DNA of 64,000 nucleotides from CBDDEH01 sp965226865 (GCA_965226865.1 CBDDEH010000004.1:1946096-2010095), one strand, 5' to 3'; shown: positions 19,142 to 28,126, counted from the first letter of the stretch. The notes: a model not told the origin generated them from the letters alone. Made by a program: numbers and translations.

Positions 19142-20107
19142 TCAGTTGAGAAGACCGGAGGGAAAGAGGCGGCCGAAGGCATCGAGGGCTGCGGCATCGG
19201 GCACGGAATGGCCGCCGTCATATTGAACGACGTCAGCCCCGCGTTCGGCGAGGAACGCGACCTCGGCATCGCTGAGGCGTCCCACCTGCTCGTCTAAGGT
19301 CCCGGAAAGGTATACCACGTTGGTCATGTCGATACCGGCGAGCCGTTCGGTGTAGCGGTAGTGTCCGAGGCCGGCCGCGAGCCGGGCCATGTTGCGCTGG
19401 AGCGGGACCGTGCCCTCGGGGGCCGGTTCGTGCCCTCCAGTCCTGGGGTCCTCGATCTCCACGCCGTCCACGAAGCCGACGGTACGGCCCTCGGCGAACA
19501 CCGTCCATATCGTAGGCGGCATGTCGAGCCGTCCATTGGCAATCAGATATCCCTCGGCGACGTTGCCCTGCGTGGCGAGGAGCTCCTGGACCATGAATGC
19601 GCCGAAGGATATCCCGACAACGTAGACCGTCTTGCCTTGAGCCTGGAAGTGGTCCACGAGGGCGGCCAGGACCTCCACGCTTTCCCCATCAGCCGCCTTG
19701 GCTTCGTCGAACGTGATGTCTGCGGCGGTGAATGGGGCGGGGTTGATGGTCTGGGCTTGATGGACATTCACTAGGTGTATGCGTTCGAGGTTGAGCAGGC
19801 CCAGCTTCTCAAGTATCTCACGCTTTCGGACAAGGGCCGGCATTGGTCCGCCCTGGCTGTTCACCACCACCACGCCGGCGTCCGGGTTGCCAAAGCTGTG
19901 ATAGGCGTCCTCGATTGCCCAGGCGGCTTCCGGCGTCACTGTGGGAGGTGTCTGCACGGGGGCCGACGTGGGGGACGCGGCTTCCGGCGTCACTGTGGGA
20001 AGCGTCTCCACGGGGGCCGACGTGGGGGGCACGGCTTCACTCGCTCCGCAGGCCGACAGGGCAACCGTCGCCGCGAAGACCCCTGCGATGAGCGAACAGC
20101 GAAGCAT
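19142..20107 (-). CDS. Alpha/beta-hydrolase-like lipoprotein
   Basis: Exported protein of about 321 residues. I start at the ATG at 20107, which gives a signal peptide with lipobox VALSACG; the longer open frame to 20290 adds an unlikely non-hydrophobic N-terminus. A duplicated linker (about 18 residues, SAPVxTxPTVTPEAA) follows, seen as a direct DNA repeat at about 19930-20035. The hydrolase core has a nucleophile elbow GISFGAF, a candidate acid in GTLDEQVG and a candidate histidine in GGHSVPD. Substrate unknown. Confidence 0.7.
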   Translation of the reverse strand: MLRCSLIAGVFAATVALSACGASEAVPPTSAPVETLPTVTPEAASPTSAPVQTPPTVTPEAAWAIEDAYHSFGNPDAGVVVVNSQGGPMPALVRKREILEKLGLLNLERIHLVNVHQAQTINPAPFTAADITFDEAKAADGESVEVLAALVDHFQAQGKTVYVVGISFGAFMVQELLATQGNVAEGYLIANGRLDMPPTIWTVFAEGRTVGFVDGVEIEDPRTGGHEPAPEGTVPLQRNMARLAAGLGHYRYTERLAGIDMTNVVYLSGTLDEQVGRLSDAEVAFLAERGADVVQYDGGHSVPDAAALDAFGRLFPSGLLN

Positions 20108-20527
20108 CGATCTCAGTCCCGTAATGCCAATAGTGCTTGGTCGGGATGCCTGGTTCTCGCAATCATTGTCGGCTTGATATTCGGTGGATGCCAGATGTGC
20201 GGACTGGTGGTTTACCGCAGCGCGTGGACGGTCTCCGCGACTCGCTCGGCTAGAATTTTCGCCGCAGGTCTTAGGCAGCGTTCCTACCACGAAGGGGAGC
20301 GTGACACCTGTGTTGTAACCCAGCCGTTCGCCTTAGGTCACTTGAATTGTAGTGAGATCCTTTGGGTGTGGCAAGCCGATAATTACCAGTCCTATAGAGC
20401 TGAGTGGACGCTCCGGTGAAGGTCCCGCCGAAGGCGATGGCGGCCAGCTTGGCGTCGAGCATGAGCCGGTCGGTGCCGGAGGAGTCCAGTTCGAGCCGGT
20501 CCCGGAGCCGGGATTCCTCGGCCTGGG

Positions 20528-22060
20528 TCATGATCCCGTCGGCCATGGCGTGATCAGTGTGAGCTTGATGCCGAGCTCGTCGTGGAAGTAGTCGACGATC
20601 TCGGCCTTCACATCGGGCTTGGCGGTCGCGGTAAGGCACAGAACTGGGGGCACCGGCTCATCACCCGCCTTCTCCCGGATGAATCTCCCCACGTAGCGGT
20701 AGTCCGGCCGAAAATCGTGTCCCCACTTCGAAAGGCAGTGGGCTTCGTCCAGTACCCACGCGCCGATCTCGCGCTGCGCCAAGGCGTTCCGAATCGAGAC
20801 GCTACGGAGTTGCTCCGGGGCGACTATCAGGATGCCTGCATCCCCCAACCGCACCCTGTCCAACGCATCAGCCCGCTCAGGCATTGACATGAGCCCGTTA
20901 ATGGTGACGCAGGAACCGATGCCCCGGGCTTCCAGTCCTGCCACCTGGTCAGCCATGAGGGCGACCAGTGGCGAAATCACCACTGTCAACGCACCGGTCT
21001 TGTCGAAGCGGGGCAGCGCTGGTATCTGATAGCAGACCGACTTGCCGGTCCCAGTAGGCAGGATTCCGAGGACGTGCTCTCCCGCCATCGCAGCCTCAAC
21101 CATGGACTTCTGCATTGGCCGTCCGCCCTCGTCGGTGGGCTCAGGCCGGAAGTCCGGAAAGCCGAACCAGCGGATCAGCTCTTTACTGGCGTCATGCCGT
21201 TCCCGGCACCAGCCACATTCGGGATCGACGCAGGCCGCGTCCCGCAACCGGCGGACCAGCCGACCGGCATCGGGGAACTGGTGCCGCACCCATGGAGGCA
21301 TCACAGAGTTGCCCCCAGACACCGACATCCACGCCAGTGCGTACGCCAACGGCCAGCCCAGCCCCACCGTATCCCTGATTACTTCCAGGGTGTGGGTCCG
21401 ACAGGCGTCGTCGGCGAGGCGAGTTCGGATAGCGTGGTGTGCCTCGAGGTCGGACGGCCTTGACATCTGCCGCAGAGACGAAAAGACCCTTTCGAAGCCC
21501 TCCCCCCCGTCCACCGTCGTCAGCCAATGCCAGGCCAGCAACAGGTCCGAAGGTGCCTTCGCAAACGCCTTCAGTTGGTCGGCGAAGACCTCCAACGTAA
21601 GACTGGCGTCCAGCTCCGGGTCGTTGATTCGGCCCCTTCTGAGCCCTCCGTCCTGGTAGTGCTTGACGAGGTGGTGATAGGGGTTCCGGGGAAAGGCCAA
21701 GGGATTGAGTCTGAGGGTGTCCACCGCTGGCACCTTCAATAGCCGCAATTCGGGGTTCGCGGCTTGGAGGTGCGGCAGATCGAAATCGATCAAATTGTGG
21801 CCGAGCAAGAAGTCTGCTTCAACCGCAAGGTCGTCCAGACTGGCCAGCGCCGTGGCGAGGTCATTGCCCTTTGAAGGGAAGGTCAGAGTCTGGCCGGTAT
21901 CGGGTCGCACTCCGGCGAAAGCGTGGATACGGCGATCCTGAACTCCGACTTCAAGGTCCAGCGAGAGACACCGCGACAGCAACGGGCCGACGCCGTCACG
22001 CACAAGAGTGATCCCACCTTGAGAATCGAGGCAGCTCGTTGATCTCCGGGTCCTTTCCAT
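20528..22060 (-). CDS. DEDD exonuclease fused to truncated RecQ-family helicase
   Basis: The N-terminal ~180 residues look like a 3'-5' exonuclease of the DEDD class (LSLDLEVG, LLGHNLIDFDLPHL, NDPELDASLTLEVFA). The C-terminal ~200 residues are the first RecA-like domain of a RecQ helicase: GILPTGTGKSVCYQIPAL, SPLVALMADQ, LDEAHCLSKWGHDFRPDYR and LTATAKPDV. The frame stops right after this domain, so the second helicase domain and RQC part are missing and the enzyme is probably inactive as a helicase. Another minus-strand frame (20639-20271) continues for about 50 residues with unrelated sequence (GIMTQAEESRLRDRLELD), suggesting a deletion junction near 20.54 kb. Confidence 0.75.
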   Translation of the reverse strand: MERTRRSTSCLDSQGGITLVRDGVGPLLSRCLSLDLEVGVQDRRIHAFAGVRPDTGQTLTFPSKGNDLATALASLDDLAVEADFLLGHNLIDFDLPHLQAANPELRLLKVPAVDTLRLNPLAFPRNPYHHLVKHYQDGGLRRGRINDPELDASLTLEVFADQLKAFAKAPSDLLLAWHWLTTVDGGEGFERVFSSLRQMSRPSDLEAHHAIRTRLADDACRTHTLEVIRDTVGLGWPLAYALAWMSVSGGNSVMPPWVRHQFPDAGRLVRRLRDAACVDPECGWCRERHDASKELIRWFGFPDFRPEPTDEGGRPMQKSMVEAAMAGEHVLGILPTGTGKSVCYQIPALPRFDKTGALTVVISPLVALMADQVAGLEARGIGSCVTINGLMSMPERADALDRVRLGDAGILIVAPEQLRSVSIRNALAQREIGAWVLDEAHCLSKWGHDFRPDYRYVGRFIREKAGDEPVPPVLCLTATAKPDVKAEIVDYFHDELGIKLTLITPWPTGS

Positions 22061-22077
22061 GTACCGTCTGAGCCAAC

Positions 22078-22401
22078 TTAATCTCGGCCGTTGGCGATCT
22101 GGACTGCCTCCCTTGGACGTACTTGTTCCGCGATGGTTTCCCCCGACTCGATCTCGGCCGCCCGCAACTCAAAGGTCTTCTGCAGGTTGAGCCAGAGCTG
22201 CGGCGTCGTCCCGAAATAGCGCGAGAGGCGAAGCGCGGTGTCGGCGGTCACCCCACGCTGACCCTTCAGGATAGCGGTGATCCGGTTGGTCGGCACTCTG
22301 AGAGCCCTAGCCATCGCGTTGGCGGACATGCCAAGCTCCTCAAGCTCTTCAGCCAGTATCTCGCCCGGATGTACCGGGCGCATACCATTGGTCACGTTCA
22401 T
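22078..22401 (-). CDS. higA: HigA-type antitoxin (XRE family)
   Basis: DNA-binding antitoxin of 107 residues. The start at 22401 yields MNVTNGMRPVHPGEILAEEL, the typical HigA N-terminus (a GTG/ATG further upstream would run into the toxin gene). The helix-turn-helix covers LGMSANAMARALRVPTNRIT, and the C-terminus has the HigA pattern RYFGTTPQLWLNLQ. It follows higB by 10 bases on the same strand, the usual toxin-first order of hig operons, and is expected to autoregulate. Confidence 0.88.
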   Translation of the reverse strand: MNVTNGMRPVHPGEILAEELEELGMSANAMARALRVPTNRITAILKGQRGVTADTALRLSRYFGTTPQLWLNLQKTFELRAAEIESGETIAEQVRPREAVQIANGRD

Positions 22402-22411
22402 GCCACTCTCC

Positions 22412-22693
22412 TTAACGGTGGTAGTCGACGATCTCCACGTCGAAGGGTCCATCGTCTCCCCAGCGGAAGCAAATTCGCCACTGGCGGTTGATTCGTATGC
22501 TGTACTGACCTGCACGGTCCCCTGCGAGGGACTCCAGCCTGTTGCGGGGGAGGCCGACCAGGTCTCTCAGGGACTCAGCGTTGTCCAGAACCGTCAGGCG
22601 GCGAGTTGCTTGGCCTGAGAAGCCTTGGAAGTCCTGGACAAACTCTCCGGCAAAGAACCGCTCAGTCTCCCGGTCTCTGAAGCCTCGAATCAT
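22412..22693 (-). CDS. higB: HigB/RelE-family toxin
   Basis: Ribosome-dependent mRNA endonuclease toxin of 93 residues. It begins MIRGFRDRETERFFAGE and carries the family motifs RRLTVLDNAESLRDL, LPRNRLESLAGDR and the C-terminal core QYSIRINRQWRICFRW. Length and spacing to the antitoxin fit an intact type II module. It sits at the border between the truncated RecQ gene and a MITE, typical placement for an accessory-region stabilising module. Confidence 0.9.
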   Translation of the reverse strand: MIRGFRDRETERFFAGEFVQDFQGFSGQATRRLTVLDNAESLRDLVGLPRNRLESLAGDRAGQYSIRINRQWRICFRWGDDGPFDVEIVDYHR

Positions 22694-22937
22694 TATAACG
22701 CCTTACGTAACGGGTACACAACATGATATACTGTATCGTGAACCTCTGACAAGGATAGCAACCTATTAGTAGATCGCACTCTGGGGGTTAGCGACTGGCT
22801 CGGTCTCTCGATGTGGTAATTGGGTACGTGACACACCCCGCAGTCTCTTAGTAAGGTTCGGGGTGCCTCTGCACGGGCAACGATACGTCTTCCCGCGGCA
22901 CGGTTCGCCAATGAAGGCTGACGGCATCTGCCAAGCA

Positions 22938-23100
22938 TGATTCCCTCGTAAAAACCCGTTTTGAGGAAGTTCCGGCGATTTAGCACATCTGAGCGCTGCC
23001 GTATGTTGGGGTAGTATACGGAACAGAGACTATATATTGTACCCAGGCGTGGGTACGTTTGTTCTAATTCGGCCTGCATAGACTTTTTACGAGAGAATCA
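22938..23100. mobile_element. MITE, copy 1 (163 bp)
   Basis: Non-autonomous element with 17-bp terminal inverted repeats: left TGATTCCCTCGTAAAAA, right TTTTTACGAGAGAATCA (one mismatch). The inner sequence has no coding capacity worth noting. It is flanked by direct AGCA (CAAGCA if the terminal CA is counted), a target-site duplication. Two further copies lie at 36152 and 36654. No transposase with matching ends is in the window. Confidence 0.85.
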
Positions 23101-23290
23101 AGCATCCATACAGGATGTTGGAGTGTGTGACGTGGGCGTTGGACTTGTGAGACCGTAGGCCGCAGGTGCCCGGTGTCGAGGGGGAGTTTCCTGGCCGATG
23201 TTGACTAGATTCTCTGGTAGATGATAAGGCGCTCGTACTCGGTTTCCCGTTGATGAGGACAGTTTTGTACGGTAGGGAGTGGGCATCGAC

Positions 23291-23689
23291 ATGGACTTCA
23301 CATTCACGAACGAAATCAACCTGCTTGACCTCATTGGGCTCGTTGGTTGGGCCATAGGGCTTTTCGTTGGGGCCAGTTGGCTCAAACGCCGCTATGCCAA
23401 CCGGCTGGAATCGGATCCTATGCGCATCTTCCAGTCAAACATAACCGACTTGGAGGCGATAGTTCGCATGATGGAGGACAGCGAAGCTCGATACTTTGCT
23501 CGCGAAGATGATGGCTCGGAAGATGCCCGGGCCAGCGTCAGAATCGCCAAAGTGATGGCTGACTACAGGATCCGAGACATGATCTATAGCGGCTGGTTGA
23601 TCTCCTGCCGGGACACGCATCGGCGCAATGCAAACCCATATCTCCACGTCAGGCCCGTGCCTGGCCTATATGTCGTTGATCCTCGTTAA
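23291..23689 (+). CDS. Hypothetical membrane-anchored protein
   Basis: Unrecognised protein of about 132 residues. A single transmembrane helix (about residues 11-33, LIGLVGWAIGLFVGASW) is followed by a charged cytoplasmic part rich in Asp/Glu/Arg (RMMEDSEARYFAREDDGSEDARASV). An upstream GTG at 23279 is also in frame but too close to the GGGAG ribosome site; the ATG at 23291 is better spaced. It stands alone after the MITE, and no function can be assigned. Confidence 0.5.
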   Translation: MDFTFTNEINLLDLIGLVGWAIGLFVGASWLKRRYANRLESDPMRIFQSNITDLEAIVRMMEDSEARYFAREDDGSEDARASVRIAKVMADYRIRDMIYSGWLISCRDTHRRNANPYLHVRPVPGLYVVDPR

Positions 23690-24083
23690 CTGTATCAAAG
23701 GGTGTGACAGGCTAGGCTGGCGGACATGGACAAGGGACAGGAGGAGCAGTGGCACAGCTGTCCACCCAAATGGCCTGCACCAATGGATATGGTCGCTATG
23801 CGAAGGGCACATTGAACATTGAACAATGAGACCATCCCATGAGAATCAAACCCGCATTAAGGGTTGTGACGCACCCCGCACGCATGGTGTCGTCCAACTG
23901 TGCGTTGGCTTCAAGTCCACGTCCCAAGAGTACCTGAGTTCTTCGTGTCTAGTTTGTGCTGCGAATGTTGGTCCAAGGTCCAGAACAACGCGTGCAGGAC
24001 CGCCATGACCCCTCTCGAAATCCTCTGCTCTGCCACACCCCCATAATACCGTGGGCGGGGGCCTCGCTATGCTCAGAGAGCCC

Positions 24084-24152
24084 CCTAGCCACATCTCAAA
24101 GATGGTACCACCTACCATCCACTTCGGCCCACTTGGTGAGGATCGAACCGAT
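24084..24152 (+). repeat. Dispersed repeat, copy a
   Basis: Starts CCTAGCCACATCTC and continues through AAGATGGTACCACCTACCAT to a GGATCGAACC segment. It matches the copy at 25168 along about 70 bases. The CATCT-CGA-AGATG core is a short palindrome. Confidence 0.75.
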
Positions 24153-24173
24153 CCTTCGGGCCTACTTAGGGTC

Positions 24174-24215
24174 GCAAGCCACATCTGGAAGACTGACTTC
24201 CCCACCTACCATCCG
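24174..24215 (+). repeat. Dispersed repeat, copy b (partial, diverged)
   Basis: Contains GCCACATCTGGAAGA and the conserved end CACCTACCATCCG; shorter and more diverged than copy a. Confidence 0.6.
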
Positions 24216-24309
24216 TGTCGGCCTACTACCCGGTCACGTCGCATCAGCGTCCCTGCGTCCCGACGCGTCACGCTACAGGAATTGAGAGACCTTGGTGCGT
24301 CGATAGGTT

Positions 24310-24346
24310 GCCGAGCCACATTTCGAAGATGGTGGTATCTACCGTA
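24310..24346 (+). repeat. Dispersed repeat, copy c (partial, diverged)
   Basis: Contains GAGCCACATTTCGAAGATGG and then ATCTACCGTA; same orientation as copies a and b. Confidence 0.6.
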
Positions 24347-24522
24347 TGCGTTGGTGGGCCCTCCTTGACGGTTAGCAGCAACCCAACTATCAGTCTCCCC
24401 GGATTCTGCGCGCTGCCGGTCTTTGTGTTGAATTGGCTGCCATACGAGGCGAATGCAGCTTGAGGTCATCACGGCTCCATTGATGGCATATCAGCAGCGC
24501 GATTCTAGCCCTCCTTCCGCAG

Positions 24523-25041
24523 CTAGTTCTGCTCCCCTTCCGGCGAGAAGGGATCCTGCTCACTAACCAACGCCTGTGACTCCACGATGGACAATCCCCG
24601 ACTGGTCTTGTCGCCCCAGAGACTCTTTACGTACGTGAGCACTTCGATTATCTGCTCATGGCTGAGCCGGTCACCAAATGCCGGCATGGCACTCTTGAAG
24701 CCCGGATAACTAGGGTCTTCCAGCATCTTTCCGCCCTGGCTGACAATTTCGTACAGGAGGCCGTCCGCATGGTGCCAGGTGTGGCCATCGCCATTCAGAG
24801 GCGGCGGCGGCAGGGTGCCATCCGTCTTCCTGACATGCCAGTCGGGCTGACCCTCGCCATCGGCTCCATGACAGGCAGCACAATTTGAGGCGAATATCTC
24901 CTCGCCAGTAGGGGCAACCTCCACTGTTGAAGTGTTGCCGGGTGCTGGTATGTCTTCGCCAGGAGAAGACGAGCAGGCAACCAACAAGACTGAGGCGAGC
25001 ACCAGTATGGCAAGAGCGGCAAAGGACAGTTTGAGTTTCAC
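24523..25041 (-). CDS. Class I cytochrome c lipoprotein
   Basis: Exported electron carrier of 172 residues. The signal peptide ends in the lipobox LLVAC (Cys23), so it is probably anchored outside the membrane. Haem attachment is C54-x-x-C57-H58 (NCAACHG) and the likely sixth ligand is the Met in SAMPAFGDRLS. The C-terminal helix EQIIEVLTYVKSLWG is typical of mono-haem cytochromes such as those feeding oxidases. No oxidase genes are adjacent, so its partner is unknown. Confidence 0.85.
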   Translation of the reverse strand: MKLKLSFAALAILVLASVLLVACSSSPGEDIPAPGNTSTVEVAPTGEEIFASNCAACHGADGEGQPDWHVRKTDGTLPPPPLNGDGHTWHHADGLLYEIVSQGGKMLEDPSYPGFKSAMPAFGDRLSHEQIIEVLTYVKSLWGDKTSRGLSIVESQALVSEQDPFSPEGEQN

Positions 25042-25167
25042 GGTGCTGACCTTACTTTACGGTTACAGGTAGTTGCCAGTCGAGCGACATGCAACTATCT
25101 CCCATCTCTTGGGCAACCTCGGCCCCCATTATGCAATCCGCGTGTAACTTGGGCGTTACACAGAGCC

Positions 25168-25235
25168 CCTAGCCACATCTCGAAGATGGTACTACCTACC
25201 ATCCACGTAGGCCCATCTGTGAGGGATCGAACCGG
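25168..25235 (+). repeat. Dispersed repeat, copy d, left flank of recombinase remnant
   Basis: CCTAGCCACATCTCGAAGAT, then ACTACCTACCATCCAC and a GAGGGATCGAACC block. It is in inverted orientation relative to copy e at 26200-26271, so the pair brackets the recombinase remnant like terminal inverted repeats. A perfect 7-bp stem (GTGTAAC/GTTACAC) lies just before it at about 25142-25160. Confidence 0.75.
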
Positions 25236-25329
25236 CTATCAGGGTTGAGGTGGCACGCCCACCTGTCGATCCGCCTGACCTTACCCGGTCGCATCCAAAT
25301 CGACCGCCCACGAGTACTGCAGCTTTTGG

Positions 25330-26125
25330 TGTCGATTGAGAAATGGGGATGGTATAGCGTATGAGAGCGTCGCCGGGAATGACGATGATCTCTTTGACGA
25401 AGGACTCAATGAAGGACCTGCGCTCGGTCAGCTCGCTCTCTTGGAGGAAGTCCTTCATTGAGTCCTTGGCGTAGGCGGAGATAGTCTTCACGTCGTCCAG
25501 GTGCGCCCTGCGCTGGGAGAGGATTGCCCTGGCGCGCCGCCGCATCCTCAAGACGCTCCTTCCGCTCCCGGTGCTCTTTGACCCTGTCTGAGGCGTCGGC
25601 GATGTCAATGTCGGACGTCTCGATGGCGTTCCAGATGCGGCCCAGCCGGCGCTTCACGTCCTCAAGCTCCGTGGCGATGGTCTCCAGCCTCTTGCGCTGC
25701 TCGCTGGCTATGCCGTCCATCTCCTCGTCCACCGCCCTCACCAGCTCGGTGATGCTCCCCTCGGTGAGGATGTTGGAGCGAATCTTGTCGACGATCATCT
25801 GCTCGAAGCGGCGGGCGTTGAGCCTGGGGGTAACGCAGGCGTTCTTGCCGCGTTTCATGATCGACTGGCAGACGTAGTAGGAGAACTGGCCGCTCTTGGC
25901 GTCCTGGCCTGAGAGCGCCCTGCCGCACGCCTTGCACTTGACCAGACCGCTGAGCAGGTAGGTGCTTCCGACCCTTCGGGGATGGGACCTCTTGGGAGCA
26001 CGGGCGCGCATCAGCTTGCCGACTCGGTTGAACTGGGCCTTCGTGATGATGGCGGGGAACGCCTTCTCCACCCGCACCGGCTCGGCGTTGTCCTTTGCCT
26101 TCGCGCCCCAGACCAGGGTCCGCGG
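25330..26125 (-). pseudogene. Large serine recombinase, N-terminally truncated and frameshifted
   Basis: Encodes the C-terminal half of a large serine recombinase. The Recombinase domain appears as VEKAFPAIITKAQFNRV, the zinc ribbon as CKACGRALSG and later YYVCQSIMKRGKNAC, followed by a coiled coil (about residues 110-190). A frameshift near 25.55 kb moves the final part to another frame, which continues with KDSMKDFLQESELTERRSF and ends IPGDALIRYTIPI. The catalytic N-terminal domain is missing upstream of 26125. It is therefore inactive. Copies d and e of the dispersed repeat flank it in inverted orientation. Confidence 0.8.
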
Positions 26126-26199
26126 TTTTTAATAGACACAAAAAACTGCGGTACTCGTGGGCGGTTGGTCTAAGAGAAGGCTGAAGTGACAACAGTTGA

Positions 26200-26271
26200 G
26201 GATGTTCGATCCCTCGTATGCGGGCCTGATTGGACGGTAGGCAGTCCCATCTTTGAGATGTGGATGGGCCT
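26200..26271 (-). repeat. Dispersed repeat, copy e, right flank of recombinase remnant
   Basis: On the minus strand it reads CCCATCCACATCTCAAAGAT, then ACTGCCTACCGTCCAAT, AGGCCC and GAGGGATCGAAC, matching copy d along about 70 bases in inverted orientation. Confidence 0.7.
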
Positions 26272-26432
26272 GGAAGCTTCCTAGGGTCTGCCAACTTACA
26301 ATCATGACTATGACAAGTGGGGATGGGCGGCGGCAACGTCTCGACCGATTGGCTCAACAGAGTAGCTGCTGAGAGGTTCATTTCCTGAGGTCCCAACCGA
26401 AATCGCCAAGACGGGCCAGCAAACGAGCAAAG

Positions 26433-26470
26433 CGAAGGGGCCACAGGGTGCAATCCCTGTGGCCCCTTCG
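26433..26470 (-). terminator. Strong hairpin, probable terminator
   Basis: Perfect 16-bp inverted repeat with a 6-base loop: arms CGAAGGGGCCACAGGG and its complement. It lies 14 bases after the stop of the leftward gene at 26485, followed on the minus strand by a moderately T-rich stretch. Confidence 0.7.
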
Positions 26471-26484
26471 CCATGGCTTGAATT

Positions 26485-26715
26485 CTATCCTCCTCTTGGA
26501 ATTACCGTAGGAGGCGGCTCCTCTGGTGTGGTAGTTGTACTAATGGCAGGCAGAACCGCAATAGTCGTTACCGCGAAGAGCACTCCCGCCACAACCGCTA
26601 CGATACCGAGCACGTGACGTACTCCCCCGTACTTTCTTCTCACCACCGTAATCCCTACGATTAGCAGTATTGCAGAAGGCGGTGTCATCATGAGAAGCCA
26701 AACCCATGCGGCCAT
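26485..26715 (-). CDS. Small membrane protein, unknown
   Basis: 76-residue protein with two transmembrane helices (MAAWVWLLMMTPPSAILLIV and VLGIVAVVAGVLFAVTTIAV) separated by a basic loop (RRKYGGVRH), ending in a Pro/Thr-rich tail. A GGGAGG ribosome site precedes the ATG, and a strong hairpin follows the stop, so it is probably a real single-gene unit. The function is unknown. Confidence 0.55.
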   Translation of the reverse strand: MAAWVWLLMMTPPSAILLIVGITVVRRKYGGVRHVLGIVAVVAGVLFAVTTIAVLPAISTTTTPEEPPPTVIPRGG

Positions 26716-26910
26716 TGCTTAATCTCCCTCCCAGGCTGGGCGAACCTGCGGACATTACCTGCGGGCGGAGGACGTGACGCTTCAGGGTCCCGCTGCCTTA
26801 ATGATCGACCAGCTTGGGTTGCCGTCCGTAGCCGAGTTATTGGGCAGGCGGGTTAGGCCGGAGCCGTCCGCGTTCGTCACGTAGATCTTTGCTGGCTGTC
26901 TCGCTCGTGA

Positions 26911-27219
26911 TTATTCTACCATAGGCTCTTTGCTGACGACCTCGACCAGCCGGTACTGTCCTTTCTTCATAACTACCCTCAATCTGTACACGTATCCTTC
27001 CTCGTATTCGAACCCCTCGACCTTGCGGTAGGTAACCACGCCGTTTATCACTAGCGACCTCCTCGTTTCCGGTCCAACGGTCACCAGCATATCTTCGGGT
27101 ATCCCTTTGGTGACGACACGACGAGGCGATGGGCTATGTTTGGTCAGCCACAGGTAGATAGCTACAGAGAGGGCTATGCAACTGAGGACGATTGCCAACA
27201 TCAACAGTGCTGTATCCAT
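26911..27219 (-). CDS. Membrane-anchored DUF4377-like protein
   Basis: 102 residues with one N-terminal transmembrane helix (ALLMLAIVLSCIALSVAIYLW) and an extracytoplasmic domain. The segment VEGFEYEEGYVYRLRV and the final YRLVEVVSKEP match the pattern known from DUF4377 proteins, although the domain is short and lacks the usual cysteine. An AGGAAA ribosome site precedes the start. No function is established for this domain. Confidence 0.6.
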   Translation of the reverse strand: MDTALLMLAIVLSCIALSVAIYLWLTKHSPSPRRVVTKGIPEDMLVTVGPETRRSLVINGVVTYRKVEGFEYEEGYVYRLRVVMKKGQYRLVEVVSKEPMVE

Positions 27220-27287
27220 TATGTTTCCTACGTGAAACGGCCCCAGCGATTAAACCGGAGCCGCGAGGTTAAGACCGACCGCTGGCA

Positions 27288-27561
27288 GTCGAGCACACGG
27301 GCAGTAGCTTTCAAAAGCCCGTTTACGGACATTTACTTACCTTCCGGCTATTCGATGTAATCCCACCGTATGTGTTGCCGTCCGGACCTAACATCCAATG
27401 GGCGCTGATGGCCCTATAACGCCCGTTCTCGCAGGGGCCATGTGTTGTTACTTCAATGCTGTACGCGTTGTACCGGTATCGGAAACCTCCGGACCCCAAG
27501 GTTCCAATCCGAAGCAGATCCCCAGAAAACAATGCGTTTTCTTGTAGAGTTCGGTCTCTAC
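27288..27561 (-). pseudogene. Duplicated 3' fragment of the exported-protein gene at 32870
   Basis: About 275 bases nearly identical to 32835-33109. It encodes the last ~60 residues of that protein (YNAYSIEVTTHGPCENGRY, then AISAHWMLGPDGNTYGG) but lacks signal peptide and N-terminal half. Both copies are in the same orientation, 5.5 kb apart. The repeat extends about 35 bases past the stop codon, so it is a DNA duplication and not a gene family member. Confidence 0.8.
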
Positions 27562-27929
27562 AGCGGGGTGCGAGGGAGGAGGGCACAGATTCAGAGTCAG
27601 AATGATAGTTGGGTTTGGAACATTACTCCGGCTATTGTTGTCAATCAGCGAAAGTGGGACAGAATGGGACCCGAGAAGGTCAACGTTATGAAAGGGTTTG
27701 GGCGAGCTCCCTTAGGGTGCTGCTGTAGCGCCTTCTCCGCTCGAAGGTGCGGCACTGCTACTCGAGACCTGCTCGCCCTGCAATCCCCAACTACGTCAAA
27801 TATCTGGCCCCCCTCGGAGGGGCCGAGGAGTTCGAGGTACTCTTCACGCTGACAGCCCAACTGTCGCACGGCAGAAGCACAGCAGCGTCATGGGCAGGAC
27901 ATCAACCCGCAACGAACAGTTGTCGTTGT
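27562..27929. other. Gap without recognisable gene
   Basis: Short open frames exist on both strands but none has a ribosome site or recognisable sequence. Confidence 0.4.
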
Positions 27930-28058
27930 TCAGCGTCCCCTGTTACCCTTGTCCCTGCGTCCCTGGTCATCAAGGTATCTCCACAGCTTGCGGGCTCCCG
28001 CAAACAACCCCGCTACGAGGAATACCCCGACCACTGACATCCAGATTAAGGTTTCCAT
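27930..28058 (-). CDS. Very small membrane protein (42 residues)
   Basis: Begins METLIWMSVVGVFLVAGLF, one transmembrane helix, followed by a basic tail (RKLWRYLDDQGRRDKGNRGR). A good AGGAG ribosome site lies six bases before the ATG. Its organisation fits small membrane regulators, but there is no homology evidence. It lies upstream of nothing obvious on the same strand and downstream of the exported protein at 28127. Confidence 0.45.
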   Translation of the reverse strand: METLIWMSVVGVFLVAGLFAGARKLWRYLDDQGRRDKGNRGR

Positions 28059-28126
28059 ACCACTCCTGATTGACTGGGAGCGAGGAGGCGGGGCTTGCCA
28101 CTGACCGTCACGGGCGCGAGTGCGCT

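Larger units (their letters stand above)
23690..24522. other. Non-coding stretch with dispersed repeats
   Basis: No convincing gene is seen in this 830-base gap. It contains three same-orientation copies of a dispersed repeat (listed separately) at irregular spacing of roughly 90 and 135 bases, and otherwise unstructured sequence. Confidence 0.6.

Noticed and set aside
20271..20639. Separate gene after the RecQ fragment
   Set aside because: No start or ribosome site; only about 50 residues look protein-like, and no family was recognised.
22693..23079. 128-codon minus-strand frame over MITE copy 1
   Set aside because: It reads through the MITE and has no ribosome site; similar peptide pieces at 36.2 and 36.7 kb come from the other MITE copies.
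24084..24346. Possible CRISPR array
   Set aside because: Three related repeats, but spacing is irregular, repeats differ in length and sequence, and further single copies are dispersed up to 15 kb away. No cas genes.
24130..25235. tRNA-like GGATCGAACC segments
   Set aside because: They resemble a T-arm but are part of the dispersed repeat; no acceptor stem, anticodon arm or CCA-proximal pairing could be drawn.
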